This document shows, piece by piece, positions 1-7,501 of a DNA stretch of 51,773 nucleotides (the first letter of the stretch is position 1; each line of letters opens with the position of its first letter). Under the pieces are notes generated by a model. That model saw only the letters and a list, made by a program, of their open reading frames with translations. It did no database searches and was not told the DNA's origin. The stretch is from Desulfobacteraceae bacterium (GTDB lineage Bacteria > Desulfobacterota > Desulfobacteria > Desulfobacterales > SURF-7). The position numbers and the translations under genes were made by a program. Where the stretch lies: NCBI GenBank assembly GCA_003599865.1, contig QZKS01000042.1, positions 1 to 51,773 on the forward strand. Reading direction: 5' to 3'.

Positions 1-1
1 A

Positions 2-394
2 GGCACCGGAAAACCGGATTATGCAGCATGCGTTGATATCGTGACCAGTTTTGCTCTGCGTGAAATGGTTGTTCCGGCTCTTCTGCCTGTTGTTGCTCCG
101 ATTCTGGTTGGCCTTATTCTTGGAAAGGTTGCCCTTGGCGGTCTTCTGATCGGAAGTATCGTTACCGGTCTGTTCGTCGCAATTTCCATGACCACCGGTG
201 GCGCTGCATGGGATAATGCCAAAAAATACATTGAAGACGGCAATCTGGGCGGAAAGGGCAGCGATGCCCATAAAGCTGCTGTTACCGGTGATACTGTCGG
301 CGATCCTTACAAAGACACCGCAGGCCCGGCCGTTAACCCGATGATTAAAATTCTGAACGTTGTTGCTCTGCTGATGGTTCCTTTCCTGTTGTAA
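2..394 (+). CDS. hppA: Membrane-bound ion-translocating pyrophosphatase, C-terminal part (partial)
   Basis: This is the last 130 codons of a gene that begins before the window; the frame is open from base 2 and stops with TAA at 392-394. Membrane pyrophosphatases couple hydrolysis of cytoplasmic PPi to H+ or Na+ pumping. The fragment holds two hydrophobic helices, [19 protein letters not shown] and [20 protein letters not shown], then the cytoplasmic loop with [33 protein letters not shown] and [10 protein letters not shown], and a final hydrophobic helix. The Asp- and Lys-rich DNAKKYIE and [11 protein letters not shown] motifs are family hallmarks that bind Mg-PPi. The residues that decide potassium dependence and ion choice lie upstream of the window, so H+ versus Na+ cannot be called. 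The gene is followed directly by a strong terminator, so it is probably the last gene of its transcript. In sulfate reducers this enzyme recovers energy from the PPi released during sulfate activation (family knowledge). Confidence 0.95.
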   Translation, partial: GTGKPDYAACVDIVTSFALREMVVPALLPVVAPILVGLILGKVALGGLLIGSIVTGLFVAISMTTGGAAWDNAKKYIEDGNLGGKGSDAHKAAVTGDTVGDPYKDTAGPAVNPMIKILNVVALLMVPFLL

Positions 395-423
395 TCCAGC
401 AGTTTTCAGATCATAAAACAGAA

Positions 424-454
424 GGGATCGGCACTTTGCCGGTCCCTTTTTTTG
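424..454 (+). terminator. Intrinsic terminator after hppA
   Basis: A 10-bp stem (GGGATCGGCA at 424-433 pairing with TGCCGGTCCC at 437-446, one G-T pair) with a 3-base loop is followed by a run of seven T. It lies 30 bases after the pyrophosphatase stop codon and separates it from the CarD-like gene. Confidence 0.9.
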
Positions 455-570
455 TTGTTGATTCGTGACAATAAATGTGGTATATTACTGACGTTTTACA
501 TACGATATATAGTTACAACTGGCAAAGTCGGCTACGATATAATGTGTTTTTAACAGAATGTGGGGAAAAA

Positions 571-1098
571 ATGGCGGAAAACGCAGTGAAGCAAGAGCAA
601 ATTTGTCAGGCGTTCAGCCCGGGAGACCTTGCTGTCTATCCGGCCCATGGTGTCGGTCGCATCGAAGCAATCGAGAGTCGGGAAATCGGTGGCAACAGAC
701 AAGATTTTTATATCATGAAAATTTTAGAAAATGGAATGGTCATCATGATTCCGACAAAAAACGTGATGTCTGTAGGTCTACGAAGCGTCATTCATAAAAA
801 TGACGTCAATAAGGTCTATGAGATCATTACCTCCAAAAGAGAGAACGCTGTCGACAACCAGACCTGGAACAGAAGATACCGTGAGTATATGGATAAAATC
901 AAGACCGGTTCTTTGTATGATGTCGCAGAGGTGTTTCGGGATCTTTTTATGCTGAAACTCACAAAAGATCTATCGTTTGGAGAACGAAAGCTCCTGGATA
1001 CGGCTCAGGGGTTACTGCTCAAAGAACTTTGCACGGCCAAGGATAAAGATGAGAAATCCGTAATGGCAGAGATTGAGTCTCTATTCGCTTCCAATTGA
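571..1098 (+). CDS. CarD/CdnL-family transcriptional regulator
   Basis: The product is about 175 residues. The N-terminal part, from FSPGDLAVYPAHGVGRIE to about MIPTKNVMSVGLRSVI, is a CarD_CdnL_TRCF RNA-polymerase-interacting domain with the typical VYPAHGVGRI signature. It is followed by a helical domain (NRRYREYMDKIKTGS, VAEVFRDLF, LSFGERKLLDTAQGLL) that matches the DNA-binding half of CdnL. Members bind the RNA polymerase beta subunit and stabilise open complexes at rRNA and housekeeping promoters (family knowledge). I chose ATG 571 because it has a GGGGA five bases upstream and begins just before the conserved domain; an in-frame ATG at 475 would add 32 residues unlike the family. The gene sits 18 bases before an RluD-type gene and may be co-transcribed with it. 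Family is sure; the exact orthologue (CdnL versus another CarD-like paralogue) is not. Confidence 0.9.
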   Translation: MAENAVKQEQICQAFSPGDLAVYPAHGVGRIEAIESREIGGNRQDFYIMKILENGMVIMIPTKNVMSVGLRSVIHKNDVNKVYEIITSKRENAVDNQTWNRRYREYMDKIKTGSLYDVAEVFRDLFMLKLTKDLSFGERKLLDTAQGLLLKELCTAKDKDEKSVMAEIESLFASN

Positions 1099-1116
1099 TA
1101 TCCGGTAATCCCGCTC

Positions 1117-2073
1117 ATGTCTGATAATGACGGTTTTACTTTTGTTGCTGCTGACGCTGATTCTGATAAACGTCTCGACTCTTTCATTGCTGAAAAAATA
1201 CCTCATTGTTCCAGAAAGCTTGCTGCATCTTTAATTCGTAACGGATCGATCCGGGTGTCCGGATCTGCCAAAAAGCCCGGTTATCGAATCCGACCGGGCG
1301 AAGTGATTCAGGGCGCTATTCCCAAATCTGAACCGGTTTCCTTTCAACCCGAGCCGGTTCAGATTGATATTCTGTTTGAAGACTCTCATCTGATTGTCCT
1401 GAATAAGGCTCCTGGAATCGTTGTACATCCTGCTCCCGGGAATTATACCGGTACACTCGTAAACGGACTTCTTTATCATTGTCCAGGGATAGAAGGAATT
1501 GGCGGCGAAATACGCCCTGGAATTGTACATCGACTGGACAAGGATACCTCCGGCGTTCTGCTGGTTGCCAAAAATCATATCGCGCACGCAGAAATGTCTC
1601 ATCAATTTCAATCCAGAACAGTGGAAAAAAAATATCTTGCGCTGGTATATGGACATCTGAAACAGAAAAACGGTACCATTCACCTGCCGATCGGTCGCCA
1701 TCCAACCCAACGGAAAAAAATGTCCACAATCAGCAAGAAACCGCGAGAGGCTTTGACAGCATGGCGTGTAAAAGAACAATATCACGGGTTGTCACTTCTG
1801 GAGATTACGTTATACACCGGCAGGACACATCAGATACGAGTTCATTGCCATGCGATCCATCATCCTGTTGTCGGTGATCCGGTTTACGGTATTCGTAATG
1901 CAGGGCGTCGGATCAGTCAGTTAAAAGAAAACGGTGATCGAGTTATGGCAATATCGCGTCAGATGCTGCATAGCCGGCAACTTACAATCCATCATCCGGT
2001 TACCAGGGAAAAAATGGTCTTTGAAGCACCAATACCGAAAGATATGCACTCATTGCTTGCTGAGCTGAGGTAA
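1117..2073 (+). CDS. rluD: RluA-family 23S rRNA pseudouridine synthase, RluD-like
   Basis: The 318-residue protein has an N-terminal S4 RNA-binding domain (about residues 17-65) and a pseudouridine synthase domain. The catalytic motif HRLDKDTSG places the catalytic aspartate at residue 141. The later motifs KKYLALVYG and TGRTHQIRVHCHAIHHPVVGDPVYG are standard for the RluA/C/D family. The length fits RluD, which modifies helix 69 of 23S rRNA, but RluA and RluC share the same fold and the target cannot be proved from sequence. The gene starts 18 bases after the CarD-like stop, without a clear Shine-Dalgarno sequence, which suggests translation coupled to the upstream gene. It converges on a small minus-strand gene 22 bases downstream. 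Confidence 0.9.
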   Translation: MSDNDGFTFVAADADSDKRLDSFIAEKIPHCSRKLAASLIRNGSIRVSGSAKKPGYRIRPGEVIQGAIPKSEPVSFQPEPVQIDILFEDSHLIVLNKAPGIVVHPAPGNYTGTLVNGLLYHCPGIEGIGGEIRPGIVHRLDKDTSGVLLVAKNHIAHAEMSHQFQSRTVEKKYLALVYGHLKQKNGTIHLPIGRHPTQRKKMSTISKKPREALTAWRVKEQYHGLSLLEITLYTGRTHQIRVHCHAIHHPVVGDPVYGIRNAGRRISQLKENGDRVMAISRQMLHSRQLTIHHPVTREKMVFEAPIPKDMHSLLAELR

Positions 2074-2095
2074 AGTCCATCTTCAAGTTGTAAAG

Positions 2096-2293
2096 TCAAG
2101 GTTTCTTTTTTTCGGAACCCTTATCATCATCTGACTCTTGTTTAATTAATTCAGCAATCTCTTTTGCAATCTGTACATCTTTGGATGCTTTAGCCAGTTT
2201 TTTGAGATCAATGGAGGTAAGAGGACCCGTTGATGGTTTGATTGATTTTCGCATGGTTTTCAAAATATCATTTATATGTTCATCTGTTGTCAT
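2096..2293 (-). CDS. Small hypothetical protein, 65 residues
   Basis: I do not recognise this gene. From ATG 2293 it encodes 65 residues: MTTDEHINDILKTMRKSIKP, a predicted helical middle (SIDLKKLAKASKDVQIAKEI) and a very charged tail (QESDDDKGSEKKKP). It has no membrane segment and no cysteines. The frame stays open for 25 more codons upstream (to 2368), but the shorter start has GGA about 11 bases upstream and gives a typical small acidic/basic cytoplasmic protein. It is convergent with the rluD-like gene, which helps explain why the frame is not a shadow of another gene. It may be a lineage-specific protein. Confidence 0.5.
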   Translation of the reverse strand: MTTDEHINDILKTMRKSIKPSTGPLTSIDLKKLAKASKDVQIAKEIAELIKQESDDDKGSEKKKP

Positions 2294-2448
2294 AACAAGA
2301 TCATTCCTTTGGGTTTCGGATGTGTCTTTTATTACTCCTATAATAAAACAGACCGTAGAATTTGGCAATAGGCCAACCGATCCGTGCAGTACATGAATCG
2401 CTTTTTCAAGTTGGACATCTATAGAATAACGAACTGTTTTCCATTAGA

Positions 2449-2482
2449 AAAGCCCACACTGAATGAAATCAGTGTGGGCTTT
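2449..2482 (-). terminator. Terminator of the rnf operon
   Basis: A perfect 14-bp stem (AAAGCCCACACTGA at 2449-2462 with TCAGTGTGGGCTTT at 2469-2482) around a 6-base loop lies 35 bases beyond the rnfB stop codon. On the minus strand it ends in GCTTTTC. The plus-strand side also has an A/T-rich tail, so it could work in both directions. Confidence 0.85.
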
Positions 2483-2516
2483 GGAATAAAAAAATAAGGG
2501 TGAACTCTTTGATGCG

Positions 2517-4604
2517 TCAAGCCGCATGCCGGTCTTTATTGTAACAGAGACGGCAACAGTTAAGACAGCGATTGGATTCGCGAATAGCTTCATCTTCAGG
2601 AAGCACCAGATCCGCTTCATCGAAAGTTTTAATCCGAACATCCACAGGAAGCTCCGGCATTTCGGCACGTTTTTGCTTAATGACGCCGGGTACGGAGTCA
2701 AATATGGTTCCATCGATGTTCTTTTTAAAGAGGCTGTTTCTAACCGGTTCCACCGGTTGCCCGGAAAGATATTGATGAATCGATCTGGCGGCTCTTCTTC
2801 CACCGCCGATACCTTCCACGACAAGAGAAGCTCCGGTCGCAGAATCCCCGCCGGTGAATATGTAAGGTATATTGGTCTGGAGGGTTTCAGGATTTACGGA
2901 ATCAATGGTATCCCAGCGTGTTGTTGCAAGCTCCGCAATTCGTTTTCCATTTTCCTTAAAGGATACATCCGGTCCCTGACCAATAGCGGTGACAAGCATA
3001 TCAACATCCAGAACCGTTTCAGACCCTTCAACCGGAACCGGTCGTCTTCTGCCGCTGGCATCCGGTTCGCCCAGCTCCATTTTTAAATATTCAAGGCCGA
3101 CGACCCTTCCTTCTTCGTTTCCAATAACCCGGTTTGGTGCAGCAAGAAAATGGAATTTGACGCCCTCATGCTCGGCAGCCTCGATTTCAACCATATTGGC
3201 CGGCATTTCATTTCTGGTTCTGCGATACACAATGGATACCTCTTCAGCGCCAAGCCGGATAAGTGTCCGCACACAATCAATAGCGGTATTCCCACCGCCG
3301 ACAACGGCACATTTTTTCCCAATGGGTATCTGAAGCCTGCTGTCCCCCTGTTGTGTTCTTGCAAATTTTGTCAGGAAATCAATCCCGGTGTAACAGTTTT
3401 GGAGATTTTCTCCTTCAATTTTCATGCTGTAATCTTTCCATGCACCGACTCCCATGAAAATGGCGTCATAGCCGGCCGCTATCAATGATCCAAGGTCGAA
3501 ATCATATCCGAATTTGACGTTTGTTTTGGCCTCGATACCCAGGTTCAGAATTCCATCGATTTCCCATTGAAGCACTTTTTTGGGAAGTCGATATTCCGGT
3601 ATGCCGTACCGGATCATGCCGCCGAGTTTAGGCATCATATCAAAAATGGTTACAGCATGTCCGAGACGCCGGAGAAAATAAGCACAGGTAAGACCCGCCG
3701 GCCCGCCGCCGATTACAGCGACCTTCCTACCCGTATCCGGAGCACAGGGAATGGGCAGCCGTTTCCCGGAATTCATTTCATAATCTGCTGCAAATCGTTT
3801 TAACTGATTGATGGAAACCGGTTCATCCTCAATGCCTCGTCTGCACTTGTCTTCACAGGGATGCGGGCATACACGGCCACAGGAAAGGAGGAGGGGATTT
3901 CTTTCGCGAATGGTATTGACAGCTCCCTCATAATCGCCTTGTTTAATTTGCTGAATATATTTGGGGATATTAATTTCGGCAGGGCAGGTCTGCTGACAGG
4001 GAGCAAGGGCGGCATCGTCCTGGTTGAAGCTCAGCAGCCTATCCGACATGGTCCGGATTTTGATGATATTTTTGGGGCAGACTTGCCGACATGCGCCACA
4101 GCCGACACATTTGGATTCATCGACGACCGGGTAACCGTTTTCACCAAGAACCAGTGCATCAAACTTGCAGGCCTTAACGCAATCCCCAAGACCGATGCAT
4201 CCGATGCTGCATACCCGTTTTCCGCCGTAAAAAGCGGCCATTGCCCGGCAGGAGGAAACTCCTGAATAGTCATATTTATCATCCGCCCGATTCCCACCCA
4301 GGCATTCATTCTGGGAAAGGATGGGTTCTGCCGTGCCGGGGTCCATCCCCATAACCGCAGCGACCGCTGCAGCAGATTCCGGTCCGGCAACAATGCAGAC
4401 GCTGGGGCCGGCATGGCCTTTCACAACCGCATCCGCAGCGGCTGAACATCCGGCAAAACCGCATCCGCCGCAGTTTGCACCGGCCATCAGATTTTCAATG
4501 GCGGCGATTCTTGGATCTTCATACACATAAAAAACCTTGGATGCGATGCTTAAAACCGCTCCACAAATAATTCCAAGAAACAGCATAAAAAGGAGAGCTG
4601 TCAC
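2517..4604 (-). CDS. rnfB: RnfB fused to a GltD/NfnB-like NAD(P)H:flavin oxidoreductase
   Basis: The 695-residue product is more than three times the usual RnfB length. Residues 1-25 are the membrane anchor. C45, C48, C53 and C70 form the N-terminal [4Fe-4S] site, and two ferredoxin clusters follow (C132/C136/C142/C146 and C166/C169/C172/C176). This RnfB part normally takes electrons from reduced ferredoxin. From about residue 195 a second module begins: Fer4_20-type cysteines C203, C207, C242, C246, C250 and C254; an FAD motif VIGGGPAGLTCAYFL (297-311); an NAD(P) motif VVGGGNTAIDCVRTLIRLG (434-452) followed by VYRRTRNEMPA; and the FAD-closing IFTGGDSATGA (582-592). The C-terminus carries RCLNCCRLC. 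This is the complete architecture of glutamate-synthase small-subunit/NfnB-type flavoproteins. The start is GTG, preceded by a strong AGGAGG. It is the last gene of the rnf operon, 127 bases after rnfA, with a terminator-like hairpin between them. The frame is continuous, so the fusion is real. Confidence 0.95.
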   Translation of the reverse strand: MTALLFMLFLGIICGAVLSIASKVFYVYEDPRIAAIENLMAGANCGGCGFAGCSAAADAVVKGHAGPSVCIVAGPESAAAVAAVMGMDPGTAEPILSQNECLGGNRADDKYDYSGVSSCRAMAAFYGGKRVCSIGCIGLGDCVKACKFDALVLGENGYPVVDESKCVGCGACRQVCPKNIIKIRTMSDRLLSFNQDDAALAPCQQTCPAEINIPKYIQQIKQGDYEGAVNTIRERNPLLLSCGRVCPHPCEDKCRRGIEDEPVSINQLKRFAADYEMNSGKRLPIPCAPDTGRKVAVIGGGPAGLTCAYFLRRLGHAVTIFDMMPKLGGMIRYGIPEYRLPKKVLQWEIDGILNLGIEAKTNVKFGYDFDLGSLIAAGYDAIFMGVGAWKDYSMKIEGENLQNCYTGIDFLTKFARTQQGDSRLQIPIGKKCAVVGGGNTAIDCVRTLIRLGAEEVSIVYRRTRNEMPANMVEIEAAEHEGVKFHFLAAPNRVIGNEEGRVVGLEYLKMELGEPDASGRRRPVPVEGSETVLDVDMLVTAIGQGPDVSFKENGKRIAELATTRWDTIDSVNPETLQTNIPYIFTGGDSATGASLVVEGIGGGRRAARSIHQYLSGQPVEPVRNSLFKKNIDGTIFDSVPGVIKQKRAEMPELPVDVRIKTFDEADLVLPEDEAIRESNRCLNCCRLCYNKDRHAA

Positions 4605-4640
4605 AATATCCTCCTGAATGGTTAAATAAAACTATTTTCC

Positions 4641-4693
4641 AAAAAAAAAGGGATATACATTGGAATGATCGAACCTGAATGAATGCATATCCC
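4641..4693 (-). terminator. Terminator-like hairpin between rnfA and rnfB
   Basis: On the minus strand GGGATATGCAT (4693-4683) pairs with ATGTATATCCC (4660-4650) with one wobble pair and a 22-base loop, and is followed at once by nine T (4649-4641). It has the form of an intrinsic terminator but lies inside the operon, between rnfA and rnfB. It may be a partial terminator that lowers expression of the fused RnfB, or a riboregulated attenuator. Confidence 0.7.
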
Positions 4694-4731
4694 GTGAAAT
4701 CGTGTTCCTGTTACACAGTCCTCAATCTGAT

Positions 4732-5304
4732 TTAAACCATGCCTTTAAATGCATAGAACGCAAGTGCGATCATTCCGGCGGTCACCAGTCCGATAGAGGT
4801 GTCCTGAAGCGGCTTCGGAACCCTTGCCAGAAGAATTTTTTCCCGTACGCCTGCAAACAGGATCAGTGCCAGACCAAAACCGGCTGCGTAGGCAAAAGAG
4901 GCGACAAGCGACTGCATAAAGGTAAACTCTTTATCAATATTCAGCACACAAACACCTAAAACAGCACAGTTTGTCGTAATCAGCGGAAGAAAGATACCAA
5001 GACCGGCATACAACGCCGGGATGGATTTTTTCAGAAACATCTCGACAAACTGTACCAGAGAAGCGATGACAACAATGAAAGCGATGGTTCGCAGGTATAC
5101 CAGGTCATATTTTACCAGAATAAATATGTGAACAATCCAAGTGATGGTTCCCGCAAGCACCAGAACAAAAATGACAGCCATAGCCATGCCGATCGCTGTT
5201 TCCATTTTTTTGGATGTCCCGAGGAAAGGGCAGTTTCCTAAGAACTGGGCAAGAAGGATGTTATTTACGAAAATACAAGCAATGATTAATTCAAAATATC
5301 CCAT
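4732..5304 (-). CDS. rnfA: Rnf complex membrane subunit RnfA
   Basis: The 190-residue protein has six hydrophobic segments, beginning MGYFELIIACIFVNNILLAQ. It shows the family motifs FLGNCPFLGTSKK and LPLITTNCAVLGVCV. Each contains the cysteine that, with its RnfE partners, holds the membrane-embedded iron-sulfur cluster seen in Rnf/Nqr structures (family knowledge). RnfA and RnfE are homologous inverted-topology partners. The start ATG has AGGAGA eight bases upstream, and the gene follows rnfE by 14 bases. Length and motifs are normal. Confidence 0.97.
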   Translation of the reverse strand: MGYFELIIACIFVNNILLAQFLGNCPFLGTSKKMETAIGMAMAVIFVLVLAGTITWIVHIFILVKYDLVYLRTIAFIVVIASLVQFVEMFLKKSIPALYAGLGIFLPLITTNCAVLGVCVLNIDKEFTFMQSLVASFAYAAGFGLALILFAGVREKILLARVPKPLQDTSIGLVTAGMIALAFYAFKGMV

Positions 5305-5318
5305 TATAAGTTCTCCTG

Positions 5319-5930
5319 TTAGTCACCAATCGCATTGATGGCGCAAAGCATGAGTCCCAATCCGATAAAGGCACCAGGCGCCTGAACCATAAAAGTAAAA
5401 GGCTGAAAAGAAGGGAAAACTGAGGCCAGGTTAAAACCAAGATCACCCCAGATTGTCAGCGTCCCATTTCCCAGTATTTCTCGCACCGCCCCAAGAGCCC
5501 CCAGTGAAAGAGTGTATCCAACTCCGATACCGAGTCCATCTGCTGTGGAAGGAAGTATACCATTTTTAGAGGCAAAGGCTTCGGCACGCCCGAGAACAAT
5601 ACAGTTCACTACGATCAGAGGAATAAAAACGCCTAGTGTTTGAAAGAGTTGATAGGTATATGCCTGCATCAGGTGTTCGACGATAATAACAAAGGTTGCG
5701 ATAATGATGATAAAACAGGCAATTCGAACCTTGGCCGGTATAATATTACGCAACAGGGATATCAGGATATTGGATCCTGCAAGAACAAAGGTCGTTGCCA
5801 ATCCCATCCCCAGACCATTTTCCACAGAAGTCGTTACACCCAGTGTCGGGCAAAGACCGAGCACTAGTCTGAAGGGTGGGATCTCTTGCCATAATCCTTT
5901 TGTGAATTCCTGTACAATAGACTTCGCCAT
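5319..5930 (-). CDS. rnfE: Rnf complex membrane subunit RnfE
   Basis: The 203-residue integral membrane protein begins with the amphipathic MAKSIVQEFTKGLWQEIPPF typical of RnfE. It carries VLGLCPTLGVTTSVENGLGM and IPLIVVNCIVLGRAEAFASK, whose cysteines match the cluster ligands expected opposite those of RnfA. Together RnfA and RnfE carry electrons across the membrane between the cytoplasmic and periplasmic redox centres. AGGGAGA lies six bases before the start, and rnfG ends 18 bases upstream. Nothing is unusual in this subunit. Confidence 0.97.
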   Translation of the reverse strand: MAKSIVQEFTKGLWQEIPPFRLVLGLCPTLGVTTSVENGLGMGLATTFVLAGSNILISLLRNIIPAKVRIACFIIIIATFVIIVEHLMQAYTYQLFQTLGVFIPLIVVNCIVLGRAEAFASKNGILPSTADGLGIGVGYTLSLGALGAVREILGNGTLTIWGDLGFNLASVFPSFQPFTFMVQAPGAFIGLGLMLCAINAIGD

Positions 5931-5948
5931 AGTATTCTCCCTACCAAA

Positions 5949-6536
5949 TTAGAACGCTTTTATCTGTTCCGCAAGCTGAGGTTTGATTTTTTTATAGGTT
6001 TCCAAAGACTTCCCAACAGTATCGCAGACTGCCCGGGAGGTGATGGTCGCACCGCTGATGGCATTGATACTTCCTCCGTCATTGGTAACCTTGATGCTGT
6101 CGTTTGTGGAAAGGCTTTTGAACTGAGCTGAAAAACTCGGATCTTCTTTTGCTTTTGCTCCCAGTCCCGGTGTTTCACTATGGGTGGTAACGGAAACACC
6201 AACCAGTTTGTCCTCGTCCAGGTTCACACCGATCATGACGCCGATATCACCGCCAAAACCTTTTCCAAAACTCTCAAAGGCAATCGTGTTGGCCTTGCCA
6301 TCAATTTTACCGACAAAAAAGCTTCTTTCCACATCGCCGTCCTGGATTTTAAACCGGTCGGTAATGGGATCGTTGGTGGAGCCTTTCAAGATGGTTTTGA
6401 TTGCCGGTCCTTTGACAAATTTGAGTTGCTGGTTTTCAATCTGAGCTTTGGTTCCGTCATGTACGGATGCAAGCAACCCTCCGGATACAGAGCTTAGGAT
6501 TGTCAGAACAACAACCATTTTGATCATATCATTCAT
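5949..6536 (-). CDS. rnfG: Rnf complex FMN-binding subunit RnfG
   Basis: The 195-residue protein has one N-terminal transmembrane helix (residues 4-24) and a periplasmic FMN-binding domain. The covalent flavinylation motif SGATITS is intact at residues 161-167, with T164 the expected FMN attachment site modified by ApbE. ETPGLGAKA at 121-129 is the other conserved element. Its ATG overlaps the rnfD stop as ATGA, so the two are translationally coupled. In cytochrome-linked Rnf complexes this periplasmic flavin is the likely contact point for a cytochrome c (inference from position). Confidence 0.96.
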   Translation of the reverse strand: MNDMIKMVVVLTILSSVSGGLLASVHDGTKAQIENQQLKFVKGPAIKTILKGSTNDPITDRFKIQDGDVERSFFVGKIDGKANTIAFESFGKGFGGDIGVMIGVNLDEDKLVGVSVTTHSETPGLGAKAKEDPSFSAQFKSLSTNDSIKVTNDGGSINAISGATITSRAVCDTVGKSLETYKKIKPQLAEQIKAF

Positions 6537-7501
6537 TTTTCTACAACCTTTCCGAGCGCTTTGGGTCTGATTTTATCAATAAGAGGATTGGCAAGGTTCA
6601 TCAATAAAATGGACAGAACCACGCCGTCCACATATGCACCAATGTTTCGAATCAGGATTGTCATGATACCGCAGCCGGCACCATAAATCAGCATGGGTAT
6701 AAAATTAACCGGGGAGGAGGCGTCTTCGGTTGCGAGATAAAAGGCACCAATCAGTGTATATCCCGTAAAAAGGTGGAAGATCGGTCCGGCATATTTGCCT
6801 TCTTCACCGAACATGGCAAAGAGAAGAGCGGTAACAAAAACACCTCCCAGAAAGGAAACCGAGATTTCCCATCGAATAAATCCCCGTGCAATCAGATATA
6901 GTCCTCCGATAATGATGGCAATTCCGCAGGTAGACCCGATACCGCCGGTCTGTCTGCCCATGAGAAGGTCAGTCATGGAAAAGGAAGAGATCGCGTCCGG
7001 TCCAAAGGCCTTGAGGGATGATAGGGGATATGCCATTGTAAAATCGAAATCATAGGATAACAGGGCTTCGTTAAAATCGAATATCCCTTTCCAGGAAAGG
7101 GAAAGAATGGCCATGGCAACCATAACCGGATTGAAAGGATTGGCTCCCAGCCCTCCGAAAATCTGTTTTCCAATCACAACCGCAATCAGGGTTCCCACAA
7201 GAACCGTCCACCAGGGTGTGGTTGCCGGGATCATCATGGCCAGTAGCAGTCCGATCAAGGCGGCATTGCCATCTCCAATGGAAACCGGCAGTTTTGCAAT
7301 CTTATTGACAACCATTTCCCAGATCATGGCAGTTGCAATCGAGAAGCAGACAACCGCAACCGCGCGTCCGCCATATTGGATAAAACCGGGTATCACGGCC
7401 GGTATGGCTGCCAGCATGATATGGTAGTGCCTGGTAGAGAGTGAACTCCCGTCATGCCAGAAGGGCGCATGTGAAACAACAAATTTTTTCTGGTTAAACA
7501 T
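6533..7501 (-). CDS. rnfD: Rnf complex membrane subunit RnfD
   Basis: From ATG 7501 the product is 322 residues with about nine or ten hydrophobic helices. It matches RnfD/NqrB through SPHAPFWHDG-like VVSHAPFWHDG near the N-terminus, FGGLGANPFNPVMVAMA and IGGLYLIARGFIRWEISVSF. I chose this start because a perfect GGAGG lies six bases upstream and the ATG overlaps the rnfC stop as ATGTTTAA. An upstream in-frame start at 7546 would add 15 residues inside rnfC. The segment that should contain the FMN threonine (consensus DAxSGAT) reads DAISSFS at residues 169-175, so the usual flavinylation threonine is serine 175 here. Confidence 0.95.
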   Translation of the reverse strand: MFNQKKFVVSHAPFWHDGSSLSTRHYHIMLAAIPAVIPGFIQYGGRAVAVVCFSIATAMIWEMVVNKIAKLPVSIGDGNAALIGLLLAMMIPATTPWWTVLVGTLIAVVIGKQIFGGLGANPFNPVMVAMAILSLSWKGIFDFNEALLSYDFDFTMAYPLSSLKAFGPDAISSFSMTDLLMGRQTGGIGSTCGIAIIIGGLYLIARGFIRWEISVSFLGGVFVTALLFAMFGEEGKYAGPIFHLFTGYTLIGAFYLATEDASSPVNFIPMLIYGAGCGIMTILIRNIGAYVDGVVLSILLMNLANPLIDKIRPKALGKVVEK

